Shown here: in pieces, positions 56,539 through 64,000 of the stretch
Position numbering within the stretch: position 1 is the stretch's first letter
How the letters are laid out: the number at the start of each line of letters is the position of its first letter
Source of the DNA: Rhodococcus sp. 14-1411-2a
Lineage (GTDB): Bacteria > Actinomycetota > Actinomycetes > Mycobacteriales > Mycobacteriaceae
Assembly (NCBI RefSeq): GCF_002259485.1
Contig: NZ_NPGA01000012.1
Span: forward strand, 1-64,000
DNA length: 64,000 nucleotides
Direction of reading: 5' to 3'
Position numbers and translations under genes: made by a program
Notes under the pieces: generated by a model
Seen by the model: the letters and a program-made list of their open reading frames with translations, nothing else
Told to the model about the DNA's origin: nothing
The model's database searches: none

Positions 56539-56772
56539 CGCTTACCTCAGCCTTCGTGCTCTCGTTCACCGCGAGAATTCTCGATCGGAGCCGATCTGCC
56601 CCTCGAACAGGATAGGCGATTCGTTCGTCTGACCCGTCGGGTGGAGCCGATCATTCAAATATGTTGTATCACAGTACTTTTCGAGTAGATTTCGAGATTT
56701 CAGGACCTCCTCCGACCGAGCTACGTCACAGTGACGTTTCGACCGCGTATGACTGGTCCTGAAAAATCGCCG
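56539..56772. other. Intergenic region downstream of parB
   Basis: This 234-base stretch is comparatively A/T-rich, around TATGTTGTATCACAGTAC. It probably holds the promoter of the Rv3916c-like gene and the end of the parAB transcript. No gene or parS site was found in it. Confidence 0.4.
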
Positions 56773-57849
56773 CTACTTTTTCTTCTGTGCTTCCATCATC
56801 TCGACGATCCTCTGAAGGTCATCGACCGATCCGAATTCGACCACGATCTTGCCTTTCCGCTTGCCGAGGCTGACCGTTACCCGCGTATCGAACGAATCCG
56901 AGAGGCGATCGGCGACGTCCTGGAGGCCCGGCATCTGAATGGGCTTGCGCCGGGGCGCCGGTTCCGGGCTCTTCCCGTCCTCTCGATTGGCGAGGGTGAC
57001 GGCTTCTTCGGTCGCGCGGACGGAGAGACCTTCGGCAACGATTCGCGCCGCCAATGACTCCTGCGCATCCGACCCAGCGTCCAGAGACAACAGAGCGCGG
57101 GCGTGGCCGGCCGACAGAACCCCGGCCGCCACTCGTCGCTGCACGGGAATCGGCAGCTTCAACAGACGAATCATGTTTGTCACGACCGGACGTGACCGAC
57201 CGATTTTCGCGGCCAGTTCCTCGTGCGTGACGTCGAATTCCTCGAGCAGCTGTTGATACGCCGCTGCTTCTTCGAGCGGATTGAGCTGGACGCGGTGGAT
57301 GTTCTCGAGCAATGCATCGCGCAACATCGCGTCGTCCGCGGTCTCCCGAACAATCGCCGGGATCGACTCGAGGCCGGCTGCCTGGCTTGCACGCCACCGA
57401 CGCTCGCCCATGACGAGCTGATATTTTGCATCTCCGGCCCCAGCGGAACCCGACACGAGACGGACCACGATGGGCTGCATGAGCCCGAATTCGCGGATCG
57501 AGTGGACCAGTTCGGCCAACGAGTCGTCGTCGAAGACGTGCCTCGGCTGCTTGGGATTGGCTTCGATTCGATCCGGTGCGATCTCTCGGTAGACGGCACC
57601 GACGGGGGAGAGGTCGTCTCCGTTCAGCACCGGCGGGGTCGGTGTGGGTGCTGTCGCGGTCTCCGTGAGTTCGTCCGCCGGTGCGGAGCGTTTCGGCTTG
57701 GTGGACGTATCCGGGCGGTCCTTGGCGTTGCGATCCGCGCCGATGATCACGTCTGCCGCCGCGTTACCGAGACGTGGTCCGGCATCGGGTCCGGTGGGAA
57801 TGAGTGAGGCCAGGCCGCGGCCCAGACCACCCTTACGTGTGGAACTCAT
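56773..57849 (-). CDS. parB: Chromosome partitioning protein ParB
   Basis: A 358-residue ParB. N-terminal ParA-contact [10 protein letters not shown] near residue 8, CTPase motifs in the [15 protein letters not shown] region near 165 and [17 protein letters not shown] near 197, the helix-turn-helix in [28 protein letters not shown] near 218, and a C-terminal dimer region ([29 protein letters not shown]). It binds parS, loads as a CTP clamp and spreads. Six parS sites lie upstream. It is the last gene of the rsmG-parA-parB block. Confidence 0.96.
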   Translation of the reverse strand: MSSTRKGGLGRGLASLIPTGPDAGPRLGNAAADVIIGADRNAKDRPDTSTKPKRSAPADELTETATAPTPTPPVLNGDDLSPVGAVYREIAPDRIEANPKQPRHVFDDDSLAELVHSIREFGLMQPIVVRLVSGSAGAGDAKYQLVMGERRWRASQAAGLESIPAIVRETADDAMLRDALLENIHRVQLNPLEEAAAYQQLLEEFDVTHEELAAKIGRSRPVVTNMIRLLKLPIPVQRRVAAGVLSAGHARALLSLDAGSDAQESLAARIVAEGLSVRATEEAVTLANREDGKSPEPAPRRKPIQMPGLQDVADRLSDSFDTRVTVSLGKRKGKIVVEFGSVDDLQRIVEMMEAQKKK

Positions 57850-57853
57850 CTGT

Positions 57854-58864
57854 TCACTTCTTCCGTGCTTCGTCGATGCCGGCCGATCGGGCAGCGAGCT
57901 CTCGTCCGGCGTCCAGGTAACTCATTGCTCCGCGTGAACCGGGGTCGTAATCCAGCACCGTCATGCCGTACCCGGGAGCCTCGGACACCTTCACGCTGCG
58001 AGGGATCACGGCCCGTAGGACGGCGTCGCCGAAGTGCTTGCGTACCTCTTCCGCGACCTGGTCTGCCAACTTCGTGCGCCCGTCGTACATCGTCAGGATC
58101 ACGGTGGAGACGTGCAGTTCTGGATTCAGATGCGACTGCACCAGCTCGATATTGCGGAGGAGCTGACCCACACCTTCGAGCGCGTAGTACTCGCACTGAA
58201 TGGGGATCAGTACCTCGGTCGCTGCGACGAGTGCGTTGACCGTCAACAGACCGAGCGACGGGGGGCAGTCGATGAGGATGAAGTCGGCGTCGATGCCGGA
58301 GAGTTCCTCCACCGACAGCGCCGTCTTGAGGCGACCTTCGCGGGCCACCATCGACACCAACTCGATCTCGGCGCCGGCGAGGTCGATGGTCGCCGGAATG
58401 CAGAACAACCTGTCGCTGTGCGGACTCTTCTGCACTGCGTCCTTGGCGCTCACTTCACCGATGAGGACCTCGTAGCTCGACGGCACACCCGAGTGATGCT
58501 CGACGCCCAACGCCGTGCTGGCGTTGCCCTGAGGGTCCAGATCGACCACCAGAACCGTCAGTCCTTGGAGGGCCAGCGCGGCGGCCAGGTTCACGGCAGT
58601 CGTCGTCTTCCCGACGCCACCCTTCTGATTGGCGATCGTCAGCATGCGTCGCTTCGCCGGCTTCGGCAGCGACACCGATCCGGGATGCAGAACCTGGCTG
58701 GCTCGATGCGCCGCAGCGCCGATGGGGGTGTCGTTCGGAGAGATCGCGTTGGTGTACTCGAACCCGGAGCTGGCCGCCACCCCCGACTGTTTCCCCGAGT
58801 TGCTCGACGCGTTCTTCTTGGACGCTGTTTCACGTGAAACAGCGGGATCGGACCCACCCGACAT
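57854..58864 (-). CDS. parA: Chromosome partitioning ATPase ParA
   Basis: A 336-residue ParA/Soj ATPase with the deviant Walker [17 protein letters not shown] near residue 79, switch I region [13 protein letters not shown] near 108, and Walker [19 protein letters not shown] near 190. A long N-terminal extension of about 70 residues precedes the core, and codes PAVSRETAS from a perfect parS (VSRET is the parS read-out). ATP-bound dimers bind DNA and pull ParB-parS complexes. parB begins four bases beyond its stop. Confidence 0.96.
   Translation of the reverse strand: MSGGSDPAVSRETASKKNASSNSGKQSGVAASSGFEYTNAISPNDTPIGAAAHRASQVLHPGSVSLPKPAKRRMLTIANQKGGVGKTTTAVNLAAALALQGLTVLVVDLDPQGNASTALGVEHHSGVPSSYEVLIGEVSAKDAVQKSPHSDRLFCIPATIDLAGAEIELVSMVAREGRLKTALSVEELSGIDADFILIDCPPSLGLLTVNALVAATEVLIPIQCEYYALEGVGQLLRNIELVQSHLNPELHVSTVILTMYDGRTKLADQVAEEVRKHFGDAVLRAVIPRSVKVSEAPGYGMTVLDYDPGSRGAMSYLDAGRELAARSAGIDEARKK
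58826..58841. other. parS site 1 (perfect)
   Basis: TGTTTCACGTGAAACA is the exact 16-bp parS consensus, and the flanking bases extend the palindrome to 20 bp. It lies inside the first codons of parA. Confidence 0.95.
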
Positions 58865-58945
58865 ATGTGCTCCTTAGTGCGGAACTGACTGTGTTCAATA
58901 CGATCGATCGGGTCGAGCGCGGGACGTGTGAGCCCACGATCGAAA

Positions 58946-59623
58946 TCAGTGACGACTCAGTCTCCGCGGCTCACGCACCGCTCTGACGACGATGGTGGGA
59001 GTGGGCAACAGACCCACTCCGCACTCCACTACCTCCAGCTTGCCAGCACCCATCCGGGTGAGGGAAGTCCGGTCGCGTTCGATCTCTTCGCCGGCGCTCG
59101 ATCCCTTCAGAGCCAGCATCCGCCCGTGCTCGTGGACCAGAGGGAGCGACCACTTTGCGAGTTTCTCCAATGGCGCAACCGCCCTCGACGTGACCACATC
59201 GGCACCGCCGGCTTCCTTCTTGACGCCGGGCTGTTCCGCGCGACCGCGCACGACCAAGATGTTCAGATCGTGTTCCTCGATGAACTCTGCGAGATAGACG
59301 GTTCGGCGGAGGAGGGGCTCGACGAGGGTCACCCGCAAATCGGGCCGCGCGATTGCCAACGGGATACCGGGCAAGCCAGCACCGCTGCCGATATCGACGA
59401 CGGTCTCGCCCTCGTCGATGAGCTCACCGATCGCCGCGCAGTTGAGGATGTGCCGCTCCCAGAGCCGTGGAACTTCACGCGGTCCGATGAGTCCTCGTTC
59501 GACGCCGGCCGTAGCCAACGAGTCGTGGTACCTCCGTGCCAACTCGAGCCGATCACCGAAGATCTGCTCCGCCACGGCCGTCAACTGATTGCTATCCGAG
59601 CCTTCTTGTTCCACGTGAAACAT
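58946..59623 (-). CDS. rsmG: 16S rRNA (guanine-527-N7)-methyltransferase RsmG
   Basis: A 225-residue methyltransferase, also called GidB. The AdoMet motif is [22 protein letters not shown] near residues 69-88. Other landmarks are [43 protein letters not shown] and [14 protein letters not shown]. It methylates G527 of 16S rRNA; loss gives low-level streptomycin resistance. It begins MFHVEQ, codons that come from an embedded parS site. The ATG at 59623 is chosen by length match to Rv3919c (224 residues); an ATG six codons earlier exists. It leads the rsmG-parA-parB run. Confidence 0.93.
   Translation of the reverse strand: MFHVEQEGSDSNQLTAVAEQIFGDRLELARRYHDSLATAGVERGLIGPREVPRLWERHILNCAAIGELIDEGETVVDIGSGAGLPGIPLAIARPDLRVTLVEPLLRRTVYLAEFIEEHDLNILVVRGRAEQPGVKKEAGGADVVTSRAVAPLEKLAKWSLPLVHEHGRMLALKGSSAGEEIERDRTSLTRMGAGKLEVVECGVGLLPTPTIVVRAVREPRRLSRH
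59607..59622. other. parS site 2 (one mismatch)
   Basis: TGTTCCACGTGAAACA differs from the consensus at one base. It overlaps the rsmG start codon and encodes residues M-F-H-V-E-Q. Confidence 0.85.
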
Positions 59624-59905
59624 CTTCCCGTGCCCGGGCATGGAACGCCAAACGACATCGCTGTAACTCGATCGAATCGACGTCGAACCGCCGAGATCCG
59701 GTACCAACGCGACCGACAGTGGGCGGTGGCGTAGCGATCCACGACGAGTGGAGCCGTCCCTATTCTCGGCGTGGGCGGACCATCCGGATCGATCTCCCGT
59801 TTGTTCGGGCCCGAAGATCTCCCGACCCCGCACGGTTCGACAGACCACCACTCCCGCGGCTCCGCCAGTTGGTCCGTTCGCGACTGGGGGTGTCTCATGC
59901 CCCGC

Positions 59906-59921
59906 TGTTTCACGTGAAGCT
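59906..59921. other. parS site 3 (two mismatches)
   Basis: TGTTTCACGTGAAGCT has the full left arm and core but differs from consensus at two right-arm bases. Confidence 0.65.
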
Positions 59922-60192
59922 GCTTTGCCATTGCCTCACTATCTTCAGTGCCGCGTGACGAATCGGTGACGTATTCAGCGTCGACTCTCAGAGATCTCGA
60001 CATTTGGCATCGGTGTCGGGAGATTGGTTCGTACATGCTCGGACGACAGGTAACCGAACCTCACAAATCAGGTACTCGGTCCAACGCGCGTGGTACCGAC
60101 CGACCCTGTACCCCAACCGGCTGACGCCATTCGCAATCGAACACAGTCATGCCTCCGTCTGGCTGGCGCGGCACGACTGATCGGCTCGTGGA

Positions 60193-60208
60193 TGTTTCAC
60201 GTGAAACT
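60193..60208. other. parS site 4 (one mismatch)
   Basis: TGTTTCACGTGAAACT differs from the consensus only at the last base. Confidence 0.9.
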
Positions 60209-60925
60209 AAGTACGTGTAGAAGTCCTACGTTTCTGAAAGGTGTGGATCGACAATCGTCAGCCGGTGGAGATTGAACGAATCTCTAGCAACCACGAGGAC
60301 AGTTCCGGGCACCTAGATGCCATGACCCACCTAGTCGGGGGAGAGTCCGAGACGCGCCTCCATTCTCGGTCGCGTCCCGATCGAACGGGAAGTCGTTGCG
60401 GTGCGCCCGAACTTCATACGCCGCCCGGGTTCACAGGGGTCTCGATTCCCGACAGGGCTCGCCGGCCCCACACATGCGGGCGCTGACAGTGTCGCCTTCC
60501 AGACATACATCGTCATGCCGGTCCCAATCTCCGAATCGGGACAAACGAGTTTCTCGATCAGCAACCGTCGTCGGGACGTCAGGTCGCACACCACGGGTGC
60601 CAGGACGAGAACGAACACATCCCGCCACGTACACCGACGCGCCCCAAGGCTCGATCACCGCGGATACACCCACCATCGAGATGACACCGATCGGGCGTCG
60701 TCGATTCTTCGTAGACCGGTAATACCGACCCACGCAACTTCCATCGATTGTGGGATGAAGAGTCACGGACTCGTCGACTGCGTGAACCGTCGAGCGCCGC
60801 TCGGTAGCGTCGCCCAATCCGACAAGACCCACTGGACCCAGATTCGATCCTTCCCTGAAGTCGGATCACGTTCGACTCGATCGCACGTGCTCGTGATGGT
60901 TTGAGGCATCCATGATCGCCCGCAA

Positions 60926-60941
60926 TGTTTCACGTGAAACT
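60926..60941. other. parS site 5 (one mismatch)
   Basis: TGTTTCACGTGAAACT differs from the consensus only at the last base, as in site 4. Confidence 0.9.
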
Positions 60942-61102
60942 GCACCGACTCCAGACCGTGTCGATCCGGCACTCAGATCTCGGAACCTAGTGAGGGCTCT
61001 GGAGATCGTTCTACCCCGACCCTACGGATAGAACGACAGTCCTCGAATCCAGAACTCGGACGGGCGTATCGGCAACAGTTCGTTCACCTCGCATCCCGCC
61101 TG

Positions 61103-61118
61103 TTTCACGTGAAACAAA
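61103..61118. other. parS site 6 (perfect)
   Basis: TGTTTCACGTGAAACA is an exact consensus parS, in the non-coding stretch 234 bases downstream of the jag stop. Confidence 0.95.
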
Positions 61119-61352
61119 CGCGACCGACGCGAGCAACAGGCAAGAAAGACACCATCGACTTTGCCGTCACAGTGACGAAAGCGCAGTGCATGACTGATCT
61201 CGAGAATCCGGCGAGAAAATCGATCGCAACCCGCGCCGACACCAGTCGTCGTCGAGCAAATTACATCGATGACATTCGACCGATGGATCTACTACGTCCG
61301 GATACGACGATGGCCCCCACCGAAGTGAGGGCCATCGACTGGGGACGCTCTG

Positions 61353-62027
61353 TTACGCCTTGACGACAACTACTCGTCGAGCCGGCTCGACGCCGGTACT
61401 TTCGCTCGCGACGCCGTCGATCTTGGCGACCGCGTCGTGCACGATCTTTCGCTCGAACGGAGTCATCGGGGTCAGCTCTTCGCGCTCACCGGATTCGAGT
61501 ACACGACGCGCAGCTTCGGCACCGAGGTTGCCGAGTTCGGTGCGCCGGTTGGCACGCCAGCCGGCGACGTCGAGCATCAGCTTGCTGCGCTCGCCCGTCG
61601 ACTGCTGGACCGCGAGCCGAGTCAGCTCCTGCAGTGCATCGAGAACCTCACCCTTGCGCCCGACGAGCTTGGCGAGATCGTCGCCGCCGTCGATGCTGAC
61701 GATGGCGCGGTCACCCTCCACGTCCAGATCGATGTCGCCGTCGAAGTCCAGGACGTCGAGGAGTTGCTCGAGGTAATCGCCGGCGATCTCGCCTTCCTCG
61801 ACGAGGTAGTCCTCGTCGTCCTCGTCGTCGTCATCCGACTCGTCGTCGGTCTTGTCCTCGACGACGCCCGAGTCCTCGGACTTCTCGACCACGGGAGTCT
61901 CGTCTGCCTCCACGTCGACTGCACTCACCTGATCGGCCTCGACCACCACGTCACTTGCTCCATCCCCGGATACCGCACCGGCTGTCTGCACTTCGTCGTT
62001 CTGAGCTTCTTCTACGTCCGCTGCCAT
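61353..62027 (-). CDS. jag: Jag/KhpB-like R3H and KH domain RNA-binding protein
   Basis: A 224-residue protein. The first 80 residues are a disordered, very acidic region (DKTDDESDDDDEDDEDYLVEEGE). A KH-type domain follows (about 80-155; DGGDDLAKLVGRKGEVLDALQELTRLAV), then R3H (about 158-224; ELTPMTPFERKIVHDAVAKIDGVASESTG). It binds RNA in the cytoplasm and is linked to cell-wall and division control in Gram-positives. It matches Rv3920c. GAAGGA lies five bases before the ATG at 62027. It follows yidC by 25 bases in the rpmH operon. Confidence 0.92.
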   Translation of the reverse strand: MAADVEEAQNDEVQTAGAVSGDGASDVVVEADQVSAVDVEADETPVVEKSEDSGVVEDKTDDESDDDDEDDEDYLVEEGEIAGDYLEQLLDVLDFDGDIDLDVEGDRAIVSIDGGDDLAKLVGRKGEVLDALQELTRLAVQQSTGERSKLMLDVAGWRANRRTELGNLGAEAARRVLESGEREELTPMTPFERKIVHDAVAKIDGVASESTGVEPARRVVVVKA

Positions 62028-62052
62028 GTTCGTCCTTCTCTCGACGCGTCGG

Positions 62053-63144
62053 TCAGCGCCGCTTGCGCTTGGTCGACTTGTTCCGGTTCGCCTGCGGTCT
62101 CGGTTTGGCCGGCGATGCGGCACCGGTCGTCGAACCGGCGATACTCTCACCGGTCTCGGCCGTCGTCGAATCACTCGTCGGCGTCATCTTCGAGAGCTTC
62201 GGGCGAGCGCCGGGCTTCGGCTTGGTGGTCGACACAGGCTTCACACCGGGCTTCGGCGCATTCTCGGAACGCTTCTCCACTGCGGCAGCGGCCTTGGCAG
62301 CTTCTTCCTTGTCGATCTTTCCGAACACCAGGTGCTGCTGCGCGTAGGTCCAGGTGTTGTTGCTGACCCAGTACAGCAGGATGGCGATGGGAAGCAGGGC
62401 ACCGAACACCAGCACGCCGAGCGGGAACACGTACAGGGCGAGCTTGTTCATGATGGCGGACTGCGGGTTCGCTGCCGCAGCGGCGCTCTGACGGGCCACG
62501 GACGCACGCGAGTTCATGTGCGTCATGATCGCCGCGATGATCATCAGAGGAACGGACACCGCGACAATGACCCATGTGGACGGAATGGTCGCGCCCGGTC
62601 CCACGGCGAATGCGTTGAGCTGGTCCTGCGGCATCGTGATCCACGCCGAAATCGGCGCACCGAACAGACGAGCGTCCAAGAAGGACTGCACGTCCGACAC
62701 ATTGAACGCGTAGTTGGACAGCTCGCGGTTCTCCTCGGGAGTCAATCCGAGCTGACCGAAGCCGGTACCGGTGCGGTTGAACGAGCGCAGCACGTGGAAC
62801 AGGCCGATGAACACCGGTGCCTGCGCCAGCACCGGCAGGCAGCCCATCAGCGGATTGAAGCCGTGCTCCTTCTGGAGCTTCTGCATTTCGACGGCCATCT
62901 TCTGCTTGTCTTTGCCGTACTTCTTCTGCAGAGCCTTGATCTGCGGCTGTAGCTCCTGCATCTGTCGAGTGGTGCGGACCTGCTTGACGAAGGGCTTGTA
63001 CAGAATCAGGCGGAGGGTGAAGACCAGGAAGACGACGGACAGTGCCCAGGCGAACCCATTGCTGGGATCCTGGAACACAAAGCCGAACACCTTGTGCCAC
63101 ACCCAGAGAATCCAGGCAACCGGGTAGTAAATGAAGTCGAGCAC
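62053..63144 (-). CDS. yidC: Membrane protein insertase YidC
   Basis: A 363-residue member of the YidC/Oxa1/Alb3 family with five or six helices. An N-terminal helix, the coiled cytoplasmic hairpin ([38 protein letters not shown]), [24 protein letters not shown] and [20 protein letters not shown] are family landmarks. It inserts membrane proteins with or without Sec. The C-terminal tail is basic ([17 protein letters not shown]) and may touch the ribosome. The start is a GTG at 63144 with AGGAG upstream. It lies in the rpmH-rnpA-yidD-yidC-jag run and corresponds to Rv3921c. Confidence 0.95.
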   Translation of the reverse strand: MLDFIYYPVAWILWVWHKVFGFVFQDPSNGFAWALSVVFLVFTLRLILYKPFVKQVRTTRQMQELQPQIKALQKKYGKDKQKMAVEMQKLQKEHGFNPLMGCLPVLAQAPVFIGLFHVLRSFNRTGTGFGQLGLTPEENRELSNYAFNVSDVQSFLDARLFGAPISAWITMPQDQLNAFAVGPGATIPSTWVIVAVSVPLMIIAAIMTHMNSRASVARQSAAAAANPQSAIMNKLALYVFPLGVLVFGALLPIAILLYWVSNNTWTYAQQHLVFGKIDKEEAAKAAAAVEKRSENAPKPGVKPVSTTKPKPGARPKLSKMTPTSDSTTAETGESIAGSTTGAASPAKPRPQANRNKSTKRKRR

Positions 63145-63148
63145 GGCT

Positions 63149-63478
63149 CTATGTACTCCTCTGTTCTTCCACTCGCGCGAGATCGTGGTGTTCTTCGGTT
63201 TCGGTCAGCTCGGTGACGGTCGCGCGCCACCTACCGGGTTCGGGCACCGGGTCCCAGCCTCCAGAGTGCCAGGGAGCACATTTGAGGAGGCGGACGACTG
63301 CCAACAACGAGCCCTTCGTCATCCCGTGCACCTGGAGCGCCTCGATGGCGTACTCACTACAGGTGGGGGAGAAGCGACAGGTGGGAGGCCTCATCGGGGA
63401 CACGTACGTCCGGTACAACCCGATGAAGTAGACGAGTGTTCGAGCAGGAATGGAACGAAGGTTGCCCATGAATGTCAT
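63149..63478 (-). CDS. yidD: Membrane protein insertion efficiency factor YidD
   Basis: A 109-residue protein with the YidD signature [34 protein letters not shown] and the trailing [18 protein letters not shown]. It is a small amphipathic membrane-associated protein that aids YidC. The ATG at 63478 overlaps the rnpA stop as ATGA; a second ATG three codons on is possible. The C-terminal 25 residues ([15 protein letters not shown]) extend past the conserved part. It matches Rv3922c. Confidence 0.93.
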   Translation of the reverse strand: MTFMGNLRSIPARTLVYFIGLYRTYVSPMRPPTCRFSPTCSEYAIEALQVHGMTKGSLLAVVRLLKCAPWHSGGWDPVPEPGRWRATVTELTETEEHHDLARVEEQRST

Positions 63479-63855
63479 GACGGCGGACCCTTCGGAGCTT
63501 CGAGAAGACCGAGCTTCTTCAATCCTGAACGCAGTTGAATCAATAGATCTGTCGAGGACGCTCTCGCGGCTCCGGGCAGTGCGCGGATCACCACGTCGGT
63601 GGTCTCGGGGAGTTCACCGATGACGTCGGTACAGATATGCCGAAGCCGGCGCGCAACTCGATGACGAGTTACGGCCGGCCCGACTGCCTTGCTGACGATC
63701 AATCCGAATCGTGGACCACGAACAGTAGATGCGATGTCCTGTTCGTCACGCACGACGGCGTGAACCACAAGATCCGATCTACCCATTCGGCGTCCTCGAC
63801 GCACCGCTACGGAGAAATCACGTGCTCGGTGTAGTCGATTCGGCTCAGGAAGCAT
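63475..63855 (-). CDS. rnpA: Ribonuclease P protein component
   Basis: A 126-residue basic protein. It starts [23 protein letters not shown], and the RNR-type signature is [19 protein letters not shown] near residue 56. It is the protein subunit that assists the P RNA in tRNA 5' maturation. The ATG at 63855 is preferred because TTGGAG lies six bases upstream; a TTG at 63867 would add four residues. It sits between rpmH and yidD in the conserved order and corresponds to Rv3923c. Confidence 0.94.
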   Translation of the reverse strand: MLPEPNRLHRARDFSVAVRRGRRMGRSDLVVHAVVRDEQDIASTVRGPRFGLIVSKAVGPAVTRHRVARRLRHICTDVIGELPETTDVVIRALPGAARASSTDLLIQLRSGLKKLGLLEAPKGPPS

Positions 63856-63885
63856 CCCGAGCTCCAAGCTTCGGACGAACAGATA

Positions 63886-64000
63886 TCAGGCTGTGAGTTC
63901 TTTACGGCCCTTGCCGCGACGTGCGGAAACGATTGCACGACCCGCACGGGTACGCATACGAAGACGGAAGCCATGAACGCGCGCGCGGCGGCGATTGTTC
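63886..64000 (-). CDS. rpmH: 50S ribosomal protein L34 (partial, N-terminus cut by window edge)
   Basis: The last 37 codons of L34 are present, reading [20 protein letters not shown] and ending KGRKELTA before TGA. L34 is normally about 47 residues in this group, so roughly the first ten codons lie beyond position 64000. It heads the operon with rnpA, and dnaA normally lies on its far side. Confidence 0.96.
   Translation of the reverse strand, partial: NNRRRARVHGFRLRMRTRAGRAIVSARRGKGRKELTA

Larger units (their letters stand above)
59624..61352. other. Large non-coding, parS-rich region between rsmG and jag
   Basis: No frame in this 1.73-kb stretch has family resemblance, a ribosome-binding site or convincing coding character, although several chance frames of up to about 165 codons exist. 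Base composition is less G/C-rich than the flanking genes. It contains four parS sites (59906, 60193, 60926, 61103). In mycobacteria rsmG and jag are close neighbours. The region is probably a centromere-like ParB loading zone; promoters for rsmG must also lie here. Confidence 0.75.

Noticed and set aside
59624-61352. Several chance frames of 60-165 codons in the parS-rich gap
   Set aside because: None has a ribosome-binding site, recognisable motif or consistent codon pattern. Frames starting MFHVK are parS read-outs.
61781-61900. Repeats of TCGTCG in the jag gene as a microsatellite
   Set aside because: They simply encode the acidic Asp/Glu run of Jag.

Overview
The window is a high-GC actinobacterial chromosome segment, most likely from Rhodococcus (or the split-off Rhodococcoides). 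The strongest evidence is the right third (about 42.8-64 kb). It carries the gene order known from the Mycobacterium tuberculosis Rv3907c-Rv3924c region: pcnA, mutT4-like NUDIX, a DUF6049-type envelope protein, murJ/mviN, sigM, its anti-sigma factor, trxB, trxA, cwlM, an Rv3916c-like protein, parB, parA, rsmG, jag, yidC, yidD, rnpA and rpmH. The right edge cuts rpmH, so dnaA and oriC should lie just outside. Six parS sites (58.8-61.1 kb) confirm the origin-proximal position.

Layout. At 0-6 kb there is a leftward operon of two ATPases, a lipoprotein receptor, a fused two-unit permease and an MFS protein: an oligopeptide/metallophore-type importer with a possible exporter. At 6.1-10.1 kb there is a zinc-protease-like protein, an F420-type LLM oxidoreductase and a GlnPH-GlnQ type amino-acid importer. 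At 10.1-18.1 kb there is a compact leftward cluster of BcsB-like anchor, large membrane protein, processive GT2 synthase and GT-C-like membrane protein, with a divergent secreted clan-A glycoside hydrolase. This looks like an undescribed synthase-dependent exopolysaccharide system. At 18.2-30.6 kb there are mostly independent accessory genes: PhoX, a TetR/SDR divergent pair, a GH25 lysozyme, a thioesterase, glucosylglycerate hydrolase, a DinB-fold protein, a LuxR-type regulator, a tandem-TetR regulator, a PPOX protein and a secreted lipase. At 30.7-42.8 kb lie leuS, SdpI/DUF1648 proteins, an SBF-like transporter, gadB, yqgE, a TetR/NAD-epimerase divergent pair, an MFS transporter and a secreted DUF4185 (putative D-arabinanase) protein. 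From 42.8 kb the conserved origin-proximal block begins.

How the genes work together. The right-hand block couples cell-wall synthesis (MurJ with its pseudokinase, CwlM), envelope-stress sigma control (SigM and its anti-sigma), thiol redox (TrxB/TrxA), segregation (ParAB-parS) and membrane-protein insertion (YidC/YidD/Jag). Many genes have a TANNNT hexamer 6-8 nt before the start codon and no Shine-Dalgarno, so leaderless transcription appears common. No rRNA, tRNA, CRISPR array, transposase or prophage was seen. Starts are given where a ribosome-binding site, a stop/start overlap or a leaderless promoter decides them; other starts are less certain.
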